From positions 1 to 5,659 of the forward strand of contig JAOAFW010000330.1 in assembly GCA_026416065.1 (NCBI GenBank): a stretch of DNA of 5,659 nt. The letters are read 5' to 3'. Every line of letters begins with the position of its first letter. Positions within the stretch are counted from its first letter, which is position 1. The notes under the pieces are model-generated. The model was not told where the DNA came from, ran no database searches, and saw nothing but the letters and a program-made list of their open reading frames with translations. The DNA is from Fimbriimonadales bacterium (GTDB taxonomy: Bacteria; Armatimonadota; Fimbriimonadia; Fimbriimonadales; GBS-DC). This document shows, piece by piece, positions 1-5,547 of this stretch. The position numbers and the translations under genes are program-made.

Positions 1-50
1 GCTTACTTCTTCCGACGGCGTAGCCCCAGCAAGCCAGCCAGCCCCGTACC
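1..50. repeat. Direct repeat, copy 1: DNA encoding the PEP-CTERM tail
   Basis: Positions 1-46 are identical to 1368-1413; base 47 differs (T against C) and the next three match, giving 49 of 50. The repeat covers the stop codon, two bases beyond it, and the codons for the conserved hydrophobic and RRRKK part of the tag. It may extend past the left window edge. Confidence 0.9.
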
Positions 51-1055
51 CAGTGTGATCAGGCTGGCAGGTTCAGGTACTACCGTGAAGCCCTGACAAA
101 ACTGCTGGTTATACAGCGTCGCTGTGCCTGCAAGACTGCCGAAATTGTCACGGTATCCCTCGTGCAACACCTGCACTTGCAGACAGATTTCGTACTGCGT
201 GCCGTATGGGTCACCCGCGATGTTTAGCGTGTAATTGTCTCCCACACTGCTAATACCTTTACTGAAGGTCGCCTCGCCTGCGTTCCAGCTCGCTGACGCC
301 TGATCCACATCGGAGTAGAACGGATTGCCGTTTCTGAGAATGCTGAGTGTGGTACGTAGAATGAGTCGGTCGCCATGAGGCGAGTTGATGTTGCCGAACT
401 GTGTGGTTGAAATCTGAGGACGTCCGCCTGTGATTGCGCCCGATGCCCAGCTGAGTAAAAGATTTGGGTGATTACTCTTGTTAATATTTACACCAGTAAG
501 GTAGGGCGTCAAATCTGGTGCGGAGGGGCTTGGACCTGAAAGAAGGTTGAGCATCGCCGCGTTACGAATTTCAGCTTCGGCACGCGCACGCGCCTGAGCT
601 GAGAAGGAGTTGTCATTCGCCGCAGCTAAGAGGTCAAAGCGATGTCCAGAACCTGTCCAGGTGCCGAAGATGACAGTACCTGTTTGGTTGTTAGGTCCCA
701 AGTTCCCAGCGCGGTCGCTGGGCAGTTGCCATCTCGAACTTCCAATTTGACTTGTGCCGTTTCCTGCAGCAAAGGCTAGTCTGCCGAAAGCATCACCACC
801 AGAGAAGTTCTCGAGGCGTACGCGCACAACGGCTGTCGTGCCAATAGCGTCATTGTCCGCGAAAGCCTGCCCACGCGTCGCCGAGTTGCCATTGCTCATG
901 ACAGCATTTGTGTCAAGGTTTCGGAAGCCGGTAGTTGCCAAAGGGAAGCTATCCCGCTGGACGTAGTTCATCTGATACGCCTGCGCATTCACACTCGCAG
1001 TTGCGAGCGCACTCGCCATTGTCAGTAAGCTCCATCGCATGCCTGCCCGTTTCAT
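3..1055 (-). CDS. PEP-CTERM sorting domain protein (350 aa), exported
   Basis: Predicted exported protein with a C-terminal PEP-CTERM tag. The chosen start gives a signal peptide: basic MKRAGMR, hydrophobic core around residues 8-20, likely cleavage after NAQA near residue 26. The ATG at 1053-1055 has a near-perfect SD (GGAGGTGA at 1061-1068) seven bases upstream; an in-frame ATG at 1080-1082 would put that SD inside the gene, so it was rejected. The middle (about 27-325) is rich in Asn, Ser, Gly and Thr, suggests a beta-rich domain, and matches no family I recognise. Two Cys (291, 320) could form a disulfide after export. The tag occupies 326-350: VPEP motif, hydrophobic helix, then RRRKK. 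In known systems an exosortase cuts at this tag and the protein goes to the envelope or matrix; no exosortase gene is in the window. The stop codon is two bases from the window edge. Export class is well supported; molecular role is unknown. Confidence 0.93.
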   Translation of the reverse strand: MKRAGMRWSLLTMASALATASVNAQAYQMNYVQRDSFPLATTGFRNLDTNAVMSNGNSATRGQAFADNDAIGTTAVVRVRLENFSGGDAFGRLAFAAGNGTSQIGSSRWQLPSDRAGNLGPNNQTGTVIFGTWTGSGHRFDLLAAANDNSFSAQARARAEAEIRNAAMLNLLSGPSPSAPDLTPYLTGVNINKSNHPNLLLSWASGAITGGRPQISTTQFGNINSPHGDRLILRTTLSILRNGNPFYSDVDQASASWNAGEATFSKGISSVGDNYTLNIAGDPYGTQYEICLQVQVLHEGYRDNFGSLAGTATLYNQQFCQGFTVVPEPASLITLGTGLAGLLGLRRRKK

Positions 1056-1060
1056 TGAGT

Positions 1061-1068
1061 TCACCTCC
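1061..1068 (-). promoter_or_regulatory. Ribosome binding site that fixes the start of the first PEP-CTERM gene
   Basis: The minus strand reads GGAGGTGA, nearly fully complementary to the 16S anti-SD, then five bases before the ATG at 1055 (seven from GGAGGT). It decides between two in-frame ATGs in favour of the downstream one, which also begins a proper signal peptide. Confidence 0.85.
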
Positions 1069-1112
1069 AAAAGTTGGAACATGAAAGCAGTTGTGCTGCC
1101 TTCAATACTTAC

Positions 1113-1140
1113 AGACTCAGAACGCTGCGAAAAGCGGACA
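1113..1140 (-). promoter_or_regulatory. Shared two-part upstream element, copy 1 (putative promoter)
   Basis: On the minus strand, TGTCCGCTTTT (1140-1130), 11 bases, then GAGTCT (1118-1113). The same two blocks at the same spacing precede the other PEP-CTERM gene. TGTCCG and GAGTCT are 16 bases apart, close to a -35/-10 spacing, though neither matches the housekeeping consensus. If GAGTCT were a -10, the 5' leader would be about 50 bases. An activator or alternative sigma factor site is equally possible. Confidence 0.42.
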
Positions 1141-1234
1141 AGAAAATTTACTGAATGGATGTTCGAGAGTTTTTATAGGGAGTAAAAAACGCCCTTCCAT
1201 TGCTCGATTCGAGCCTGCCTGCTCTACCAGTGAT

Positions 1235-1324
1235 ATGTCCGACGAGAGTTGCTTCAACAACAGTAAAGCGCTGCGACTGCGCCAATACTGCATCAGGACG
1301 GAGCAGGCGTATAAGAACGGGATT
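1235..1324 (+). pseudogene. Remnant of a tyrosine recombinase N-terminal (SAM-like) domain
   Basis: The plus strand encodes, from ATG 1235, a short segment ending in KALRLRQYCIRTEQAYKNGI (1265-1324). This closely resembles the core-binding (phage integrase SAM-like) motif of integron/XerC-type tyrosine recombinases, typically ALRLRHYSIRTEQAYVxWIRRF. The usual Trp of the YxxWI part is Gly here (GGG for TGG), and the similarity stops exactly where the C8/G8 hairpin begins. No catalytic domain with the R...HxxR...Y residues follows. There is no SD before the ATG. I read it as a broken fragment from a past integration or rearrangement; with only about 20 residues, chance similarity cannot be excluded. 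Confidence 0.5.
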
Positions 1325-1355
1325 CCCCCCCCTCGCACGATGTGGGAGGGGGGGG
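1325..1355 (-). terminator. C8/G8 hairpin after the second PEP-CTERM gene
   Basis: CCCCCCCCTC (1325-1334) pairs perfectly with GAGGGGGGGG (1346-1355); after a G/G mismatch, CAC (1336-1338) pairs with GTG (1342-1344), leaving a GAT loop. It lies 14 bases past the stop of the 1370-2365 gene, where a terminator or 3' stabilising stem is expected. On the minus strand it is followed by AATCCCGTTCTTA, with no U-tract, so it is not a standard intrinsic terminator. It could instead be a boundary structure of a lost mobile element. Confidence 0.42.
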
Positions 1356-1367
1356 TAGTGAGTGGGG

Positions 1368-1417
1368 GCTTACTTCTTCCGACGGCGTAGCCCCAGCAAG
1401 CCAGCCAGCCCCGCACC
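1368..1417. repeat. Direct repeat, copy 2: DNA encoding the PEP-CTERM tail
   Basis: Partner of positions 1-50, 49 of 50 identical, at the 3' end of the second PEP-CTERM gene. The rest of the two genes is not alignable by eye, so the repeat is a modular tail and not the trace of a recent whole-gene duplication. Confidence 0.9.
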
Positions 1418-2365
1418 GAGCGCAATCATACTTGCTGGCTCCGGTACATTCACGCCGAGGTTCACGAAACCGCACGCTGTCTCCCCCGGTCGCAGCGTCA
1501 TGCGCCACTGATAAGCACCACTGAAGTCTGCTGCGCCGAAAGTTGTTGTCGTGTTGGGCAGGTTCGTGACGTTAGTATCTGTCAATCCGAGCCGGGTTGA
1601 GACCCAAGGTGCAATCTGCCAGCCTACCAGGTTATCACCCGATGCGATGTAGTTGAAGCCCTCCCGGCCCGGCGCAGCATTCGGAGGAGTGGTGGTAGCA
1701 GGACCATCCCAGACCTTAATCCAGCCGCCTACCGGGTTGCCCGGATTGAAGAACTCCAGCCGTGCCATGTCGTTGCTACCGCCCGTGTTGGAAGGACCGA
1801 CTACGTCCAGATCGAGATAGTTGAAGAAGTTCACGACAATATCCTTATCGGAAGTATTTGTGATGCACCAGCGCACAGACATAATCGCAACGCCGAGACT
1901 CTGGAAGGTTCCTGTTCCCGGTGCGCCCGTTATGCCGTCAAATGCGTAAGACAGGCGTATTCTCAGTGCCTTGTTTACACCAGCAACCGGCTCGTCGTAG
2001 GTTAGCACGCCGAAAGCATACTGACCGGGAACCGCGCCTGCGAAGCTCTGACCAGCCACCAAGTTGGTGAGCGCGAATTCACGAGTGTCGGCGTTGCCTC
2101 CAACAAACGCTGCGCGATACCACCACCAGTTTTGGAACAGATGGTCGGGCGATGTGCCCCGCGTATAGTTTGCCAGTCCACCGCCTGTACCTGTGCGCGC
2201 ACCGGAGGAAAAGGTGTTATCCACGCGGTAGGTCCAGCCTCCATCGACCAGTTGCAGAAAACCGGGGGAAGAAGTGCCAATCGTACCTGATTGCGCCAGA
2301 GCGGCGCTGATAGTCGCTAACGCGGCGATGCTCAAGGTCGCCTTTCGTGTCAGATTCATCTGCAT
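1370..2365 (-). CDS. PEP-CTERM sorting domain protein (331 aa), exported
   Basis: Predicted exported surface protein. The start ATG (2363-2365) has AGGAGG seven bases upstream; a second ATG two codons in is less well spaced. The N-terminus is a signal peptide: MQMNLTRK, hydrophobic core around 9-22, likely cleavage after ALA near residue 24. The body (25-306) is rich in Gly, Asn, Thr and aromatics (for example NWWWYR near 79-84, NFFNYLDLDV near 179-188) and looks like a beta-sandwich-type extracellular domain, with no family I can name. Single Cys at 167 and 298 may pair. The tag is at 307-331 (VPEPAS, hydrophobic stretch, RRRKK), differing in only three positions from the tag of the neighbouring gene. 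It is separated from the upstream hydrolase gene by 154 bases holding a probable terminator and the shared upstream element, so it is probably transcribed on its own. Export and sorting are well supported; function is unknown. Confidence 0.93.
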   Translation of the reverse strand: MQMNLTRKATLSIAALATISAALAQSGTIGTSSPGFLQLVDGGWTYRVDNTFSSGARTGTGGGLANYTRGTSPDHLFQNWWWYRAAFVGGNADTREFALTNLVAGQSFAGAVPGQYAFGVLTYDEPVAGVNKALRIRLSYAFDGITGAPGTGTFQSLGVAIMSVRWCITNTSDKDIVVNFFNYLDLDVVGPSNTGGSNDMARLEFFNPGNPVGGWIKVWDGPATTTPPNAAPGREGFNYIASGDNLVGWQIAPWVSTRLGLTDTNVTNLPNTTTTFGAADFSGAYQWRMTLRPGETACGFVNLGVNVPEPASMIALGAGLAGLLGLRRRKK

Positions 2366-2370
2366 GGGAT

Positions 2371-2378
2371 TACCTCCT
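2371..2378 (-). promoter_or_regulatory. Ribosome binding site of the second PEP-CTERM gene
   Basis: The minus strand reads AGGAGGTA, with seven bases between AGGAGG and the ATG at 2365. The spacing favours this ATG over the one six bases downstream. Confidence 0.85.
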
Positions 2379-2388
2379 CAACGGGGAG

Positions 2389-2416
2389 AGACTCGAGACG
2401 ACGCTAAAAGCGGACA
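2389..2416 (-). promoter_or_regulatory. Shared two-part upstream element, copy 2 (putative promoter)
   Basis: The minus strand has TGTCCGCTTTT (2416-2406), 11 bases, GAGTCT (2394-2389), matching copy 1 in both blocks and in spacing. It sits between the probable terminator of the upstream hydrolase gene and the SD, where this gene's promoter should be. If GAGTCT acts as a -10, the leader is only about 17 bases, just enough for the SD. Confidence 0.45.
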
Positions 2417-2434
2417 GGTTAGGCGATAACGAAC

Positions 2435-2490
2435 AAAAACCTCGTAGTTTTGCGGGGTGTTCACTGGGTATATGCCCGGAACTTACGAGG
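2435..2490 (-). terminator. Probable terminator of the GH140-like gene
   Basis: On the minus strand CCTCGTA (2490-2484) pairs with TACGAGG (2446-2440), directly followed by TTTTTG (2439-2434). Inside, GTTC/GAAC (2459-2462 with 2479-2482) and GGG/CCC (2466-2468 with 2475-2477) form a nested stem. The U-tract right after the outer stem supports intrinsic termination about 30-85 bases after the TAG stop at 2520; the asymmetric internal loop makes it less than classic. Confidence 0.5.
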
Positions 2491-2510
2491 GCGCTACGGA
2501 TCCGTAGAGC
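2491..2510. repeat. Near-perfect 20-base palindrome after the hydrolase stop codon
   Basis: CTACGGATCCGTAG (2494-2507) is a perfect 14-base palindrome, and GC/GC pairs flank it beyond a single G/A mismatch. It lies between the stop codon of the hydrolase gene and its probable terminator. Its lack of a loop suits a dimeric protein-binding site better than an RNA hairpin; no regulator is identified. Confidence 0.5.
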
Positions 2511-2519
2511 CTGCGCTCG

Positions 2520-3869
2520 CTAAACGGCTTCCAGCAGTAAAAGCCAGTCTCTCTCGTCTTGGGTAGGGGGGCAAAACTCCGCCTCGCCCGTGTTGCGGAA
2601 CTCGCCGATTGGATGCAGCTGCCCTGTGCGAGGGTCATACCAGCTTGCCTGCACTGTACGCTTGCTGAGTTTCTCCATCCGTATGCGCACAGGCTTAGGG
2701 ACAGGCAAGTAGATGTAAGCATAGCTGCCGTCTGCAGCGCGTGCAGCGCGGGTATGCGACGCCCCTTCGCCCGCGTCCGACGCCAGCAGATTCTGATCGG
2801 GAACACGGAGCAACATATTGTGGCGGAGCATGAGGCTCTTCGCATACTGCATCTGCCCCGCGCCAGGCAGGTTGAGCGACTCCTGCCAGGAGCGTCGGGC
2901 GGCAGTGACGGGCGCGTGTTTATCGGGCACATACATCTGCCAGATGTTATGGCTGCCATAGGTGTGTCCATGCGCGCCCGCCAGCAGCGCCCAATATGCC
3001 GCACGACGCACATCGCGTTCGTCGAACCAGCCGTTTTTCGGGTCGAAACCAACGGGATGGTCCTCGTAGCACGGCTCGCCATCCATGCAGGGCTTAGTGG
3101 GCGTGCGCTGATAATCGCGTTCCAGCATCGCATAGTTGGCGGCGTAGCGCTGCGAGTGCCCCGACTGCAGCATGTTGAAATCCAGCCAGTCTTCTGCGTG
3201 CAGCCGTTCGGACGAAGATTGTCCGCCCATGGGGTGATAGGTGATACAATGAGCCCCGCCGTCGCCTGCGCGAATACCCGCCGCCATCGCTCGCCAGATT
3301 GCCAGGTGCACGTCGTTCTCAACGGGGCGGTCGCCGCCCAGGATCCAGATGATGCCCCTGTCGCGATAGCGTCTTCCCAGAAACTCGCCGTAGACGCGGG
3401 CATTTTCAGGCGTGAAAATCTCGGGTCCGACCCCCCATTTTTTGTTGATCTTATCGCCCCAAGTCGGCAACAACCCAACGTACAACCCCAGAACGTTCGC
3501 GCGGTCGATAATCCAGTCCACATGCTTGAAATACGCTTCGTTGGGCTGGGCGGGGTCGTTTTTGTGTAGGGGCATGTCGCCGTAGGGGTTGGGCGTGTTC
3601 AAGCCGTCCAGCTCTGCCAGCGCCACCGCTTGAATGACGGTGAATCCTTTGGCGGCGCGGTCACGCAGGTACATCTCCGCCTCCTCGCGTGTGAGGCGAT
3701 GGAACAGCTCCCACGCCGTATCGCCGAGATAGAAGAATGGCTCGCTACGTTCATTGACTAAGTAGCGGCGCCGGCAGGGATGCCCCACTTCGTCAAACAC
3801 ACGCAGCTTTGGCAAAGGATTCACGGGGCTAACGGTTCGCCCCCGGCGTTCCAATCCCTGCAGGAACAT
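2520..3869 (-). CDS. GH140 (apiosidase-like, DUF4038) glycoside hydrolase with C-terminal DUF/Collagen_bind_2-type domain
   Basis: Probable intracellular glycoside hydrolase of 449 residues, the usual size for DUF4038/apiosidase-like proteins. Residues about 20-350 form the catalytic (beta/alpha)8 domain, with family hallmarks: FFYLGDTAWELFHRL (46-59), AAKGFTVIQAVAL (72-84), a Trp in LLPTWGDK (133-140), IIWILGGDRP (173-182), MDGEPCYED (262-270) and the WALLAGAHGHTYG region (293-305). From what I recall of the characterised GH140 apiosidase, the catalytic acids are an Asp and a Glu about 90 residues apart; D180 and E265 are the matching candidates. Residues about 355-449 (ADGSYAYIYLP, ASWYDPRTG) fit the small beta-domain usually annotated as putative collagen-binding. 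No signal peptide is visible. The ATG start (3867-3869) has only a weak GGTGGT upstream; a GTG at 3822-3824 is a possible alternative. Family members vary in specificity, so apiose release is not established. It is divergent from the other enzyme gene. Confidence 0.88.
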   Translation of the reverse strand: MFLQGLERRGRTVSPVNPLPKLRVFDEVGHPCRRRYLVNERSEPFFYLGDTAWELFHRLTREEAEMYLRDRAAKGFTVIQAVALAELDGLNTPNPYGDMPLHKNDPAQPNEAYFKHVDWIIDRANVLGLYVGLLPTWGDKINKKWGVGPEIFTPENARVYGEFLGRRYRDRGIIWILGGDRPVENDVHLAIWRAMAAGIRAGDGGAHCITYHPMGGQSSSERLHAEDWLDFNMLQSGHSQRYAANYAMLERDYQRTPTKPCMDGEPCYEDHPVGFDPKNGWFDERDVRRAAYWALLAGAHGHTYGSHNIWQMYVPDKHAPVTAARRSWQESLNLPGAGQMQYAKSLMLRHNMLLRVPDQNLLASDAGEGASHTRAARAADGSYAYIYLPVPKPVRIRMEKLSKRTVQASWYDPRTGQLHPIGEFRNTGEAEFCPPTQDERDWLLLLEAV

Positions 3870-3895
3870 AACCGCACCACCAGAAACATTCCCTC

Positions 3896-3901
3896 AGGAG
3901 G
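3896..3901 (+). promoter_or_regulatory. Ribosome binding site of the 535-aa enzyme-like gene
   Basis: AGGAGG is followed after four bases by ATG 3906 and after ten by ATG 3912, both in frame. It excludes the further upstream ATG at 3780, which would overlap the divergent hydrolase gene by 90 bases. Either of the two nearby ATGs could be used. Confidence 0.8.
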
Positions 3902-3905
3902 CGCG

Positions 3906-5513
3906 ATGAAGATGGAGCCTGCGACACAGCTACAGACGCTGGAAGATATTACCAAGCAGGGGAATAACCATGCGCCAGTTATTATAACAGGCTGGGACTC
4001 CCCCGATACTCGCATGTTTCGCCGAGACTACGCACGGTTCAACTCCTTACCGTTCAACGGAACCGCAATCAAGGTGCGTGTCGATGCGGATATCCTGTTC
4101 CCCTTTCAAGGTGCGTTTTCAGCGCGACCATGGAACATCGACTGGTTCCGCGAGCCAATTCGTGAACTCCAGGCAGTAGCGCGCGATCGGAGCCGTCAAC
4201 TCCAGTATAACTTATTGCTGGTAAACGCGAACCCTGGCGATGTGGACTGGTTCGACGATGGGGCATGGCGTGAAGTCGAGAAACATCTCGAGATAGCTGC
4301 CGACGTGGCGCGGCAAGGGGAGCTGAAAGGGATTATTTTTGATCCCGAACCCTACAATCCGCCGCACGCCCAGTTCGAGTACGGCAACCATCCGAGCAGC
4401 GCGACACGCACATATACCGAAACTCAACGTAAGGCTCGTGAGCGGGGCAGACAGGTCTGGCGAGCATTCTTCAGACGGTTCCCCGAAGCAACGGTCTTGT
4501 TTTATTTTGCTCTAAGCGGTGTCGAGCGTGTTCGAGTTGGCAGCCGCGCTGTCAGGACCGTTCAAGGGCACTGGTATGACTTGCTTCCGAGCTTTCTGGA
4601 CGGATGCCTTGACGTAGCACCTGCCGAAGCGTTGCTCATCGATGGGAATGAGGACGCCTACCGATATAACAGTCGCGCCGAATACACCAACGCCGCCAAT
4701 CGTATCCGCACGGAGAATCTCTTCCTGATCAGTCCAGAGAATCGCAAGAAGTATCAGGAGCGTTTTCGTGTTGGGCAGGCATTTTATCTGGATGCTTACA
4801 TCAACCCACCGGGCGATGATTACTACATCGATGGGCTGGGGCGTCACCGTGCAGAACGCCTGGAAGAAAACCTACGGGACGCACTTGAAACCGCTGATGG
4901 CGCAATCTGGATTTACGGTGAAAGCCATCGCTGGTGGAGAGAGGGCGGTCCAGCAACTGCACGATACTGGGATGAAGCTTTTCCCGGCTGTCTGGAAGCG
5001 ATTCGTCGCGCCGTAGAGCCCGAACGCGCTCTGGGAGAAGCGCTGAGGCTCCTGCCCAATCGAGTATTTAACGGCGGATGCCTTAATACCAATGGGTGGT
5101 CTCAGTGGCAGCGGGACGATTCGCGAGGGACGTTTGTATGGGATGAAAACGGCTATCGCGATACCGGTTCCCTAAAGGCTATCGGGGTACGCTCTGGATG
5201 CTGGTATCAGGAGGTAGCGGTGTCCCCCCTGTCGACGGTGGGGTTTAGAGCATGGCGGAAAATCGCAGGTCAGGCGGATGCCTATGTCTATCTTCGTTGG
5301 AAAACCAGCGATGGACGCTGGACAGCTGAGAAACAGGACAAAGGCTTTACCACGGAAAAATCCACCATGTGGCAACCGATTCTGGGGTTGGCGCGAGTAC
5401 CTGAGACCGCCGAGCGCTGCGTGATTCTGCTCTACACTACCTCGCGAGGTGTGGAAGCCGATCAAACGTGGTTCGACGCGATCGAAATGGTACAGTTCAG
5501 GGATTACCCTTAA
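3906..5513 (+). CDS. Unrecognised glycosidase-like (beta/alpha)8 protein with C-terminal carbohydrate-binding-like module (535 aa)
   Basis: I do not recognise a named family. Residues about 24-370 alternate strands and helices as in a TIM barrel: PVIITGWDSPDT (24-35), NGTAIKVRVD (51-60), QYNLLLVNAN (100-109), LKGIIFDPEPY (140-150), TVLFYFAL (196-203), EALLIDGNED (241-250), QAFYLDAY (291-298), GAIWIYGES (332-340). Acids at strand ends, D146, E148, D247 and E339, are candidate catalytic residues, so a retaining or inverting glycoside hydrolase is the best guess. Residues about 385-530 begin with NRVFNGG...GWSQW and have YRDTGSLKAIGV (417-428) and a late WFDAIEMV, the pattern of CBM4/9-like or galactose-binding beta-sandwiches. 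There is no signal peptide, so it is probably cytoplasmic. The start is set by AGGAGG at 3896-3901; ATG 3912 is an alternative. It is divergent from the GH140-like gene after 36 bases, suggesting linked substrates. The coding call is firm, the activity is inferred. Confidence 0.85.
   Translation: MKMEPATQLQTLEDITKQGNNHAPVIITGWDSPDTRMFRRDYARFNSLPFNGTAIKVRVDADILFPFQGAFSARPWNIDWFREPIRELQAVARDRSRQLQYNLLLVNANPGDVDWFDDGAWREVEKHLEIAADVARQGELKGIIFDPEPYNPPHAQFEYGNHPSSATRTYTETQRKARERGRQVWRAFFRRFPEATVLFYFALSGVERVRVGSRAVRTVQGHWYDLLPSFLDGCLDVAPAEALLIDGNEDAYRYNSRAEYTNAANRIRTENLFLISPENRKKYQERFRVGQAFYLDAYINPPGDDYYIDGLGRHRAERLEENLRDALETADGAIWIYGESHRWWREGGPATARYWDEAFPGCLEAIRRAVEPERALGEALRLLPNRVFNGGCLNTNGWSQWQRDDSRGTFVWDENGYRDTGSLKAIGVRSGCWYQEVAVSPLSTVGFRAWRKIAGQADAYVYLRWKTSDGRWTAEKQDKGFTTEKSTMWQPILGLARVPETAERCVILLYTTSRGVEADQTWFDAIEMVQFRDYP
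3981..3989 (-). promoter_or_regulatory. Possible extended -10 promoter for the GH140-like gene
   Basis: The minus strand reads TGTTATAAT, a perfect TATAAT preceded by TGN. Transcription would start near 3974, giving a leader of about 105 bases that is antisense to the SD and first codons of the divergent gene. No TTGACA-like -35 is visible at the right spacing, and the site lies in codons for a Val-Ile-Ile-Thr strand, so it may be chance. Confidence 0.3.
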
Positions 5514-5547
5514 TCCGTCCGCAGACTGTGTCAACAGCGAGGGTGAA

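Larger units (their letters stand above)
1056..1369. other. Intergenic region between the two PEP-CTERM genes
   Basis: This 314-base gap contains, from left to right, the SD and a putative promoter element of the downstream PEP-CTERM gene (1061-1140), a 13-base palindrome (GCTCGA-T-TCGAGC, 1202-1214), a short recombinase-like reading frame on the plus strand (about 1235-1324), and a strong C8/G8 hairpin (1325-1355). Apart from that remnant I see no believable gene. Reading frames of about 100 codons cross the gap on both strands but have no SD and run into the hairpin or neighbouring gene. Confidence 0.6.

Noticed and set aside
1056..1082. N-terminal extension of the first PEP-CTERM gene to the ATG at 1080-1082
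   Set aside because: It would place the SD inside the coding region and put nine extra residues before a well-formed signal peptide.
1202..1229. TTCGAGC...CTCTACCA looks like the 3' end of a tRNA, which would make a tempting recombinase attachment site
   Set aside because: The T-stem does not pair, the distance from the T-loop to CCA is one base short, and no 5' half with D and anticodon arms exists. The similarity is probably chance.
1117..1425. About 100-codon frames on both strands across the PEP-CTERM intergenic gap
   Set aside because: No SD, they run into the neighbouring gene or through the C8/G8 hairpin, and only the recombinase-like segment shows any familiar motif.
2483..3523. 346-codon open frame on the minus strand in another phase of the GH140-like gene
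   Set aside because: Composition is rich in Arg, Cys, Ser and Thr with no domain, as expected for an out-of-phase reading of a GC-rich gene.
2559..3569. 336-codon open frame on the plus strand opposite the GH140-like gene
   Set aside because: Shadow of a strongly supported gene with many family motifs on the other strand; its own translation has no recognisable domain and no SD.
3800..3890. Search for a plus-strand promoter of the 535-residue gene (TTGGCA at 3809-3814 as a -35)
   Set aside because: No acceptable -10 lies 16-18 bases downstream, so no promoter is called.
3780..3905. N-terminal extension of the 535-residue gene to the ATG at 3780
   Set aside because: It overlaps the divergent gene, has no SD, and the extra residues look like non-coding translation; the SD at 3896-3901 is directly before the later ATGs.
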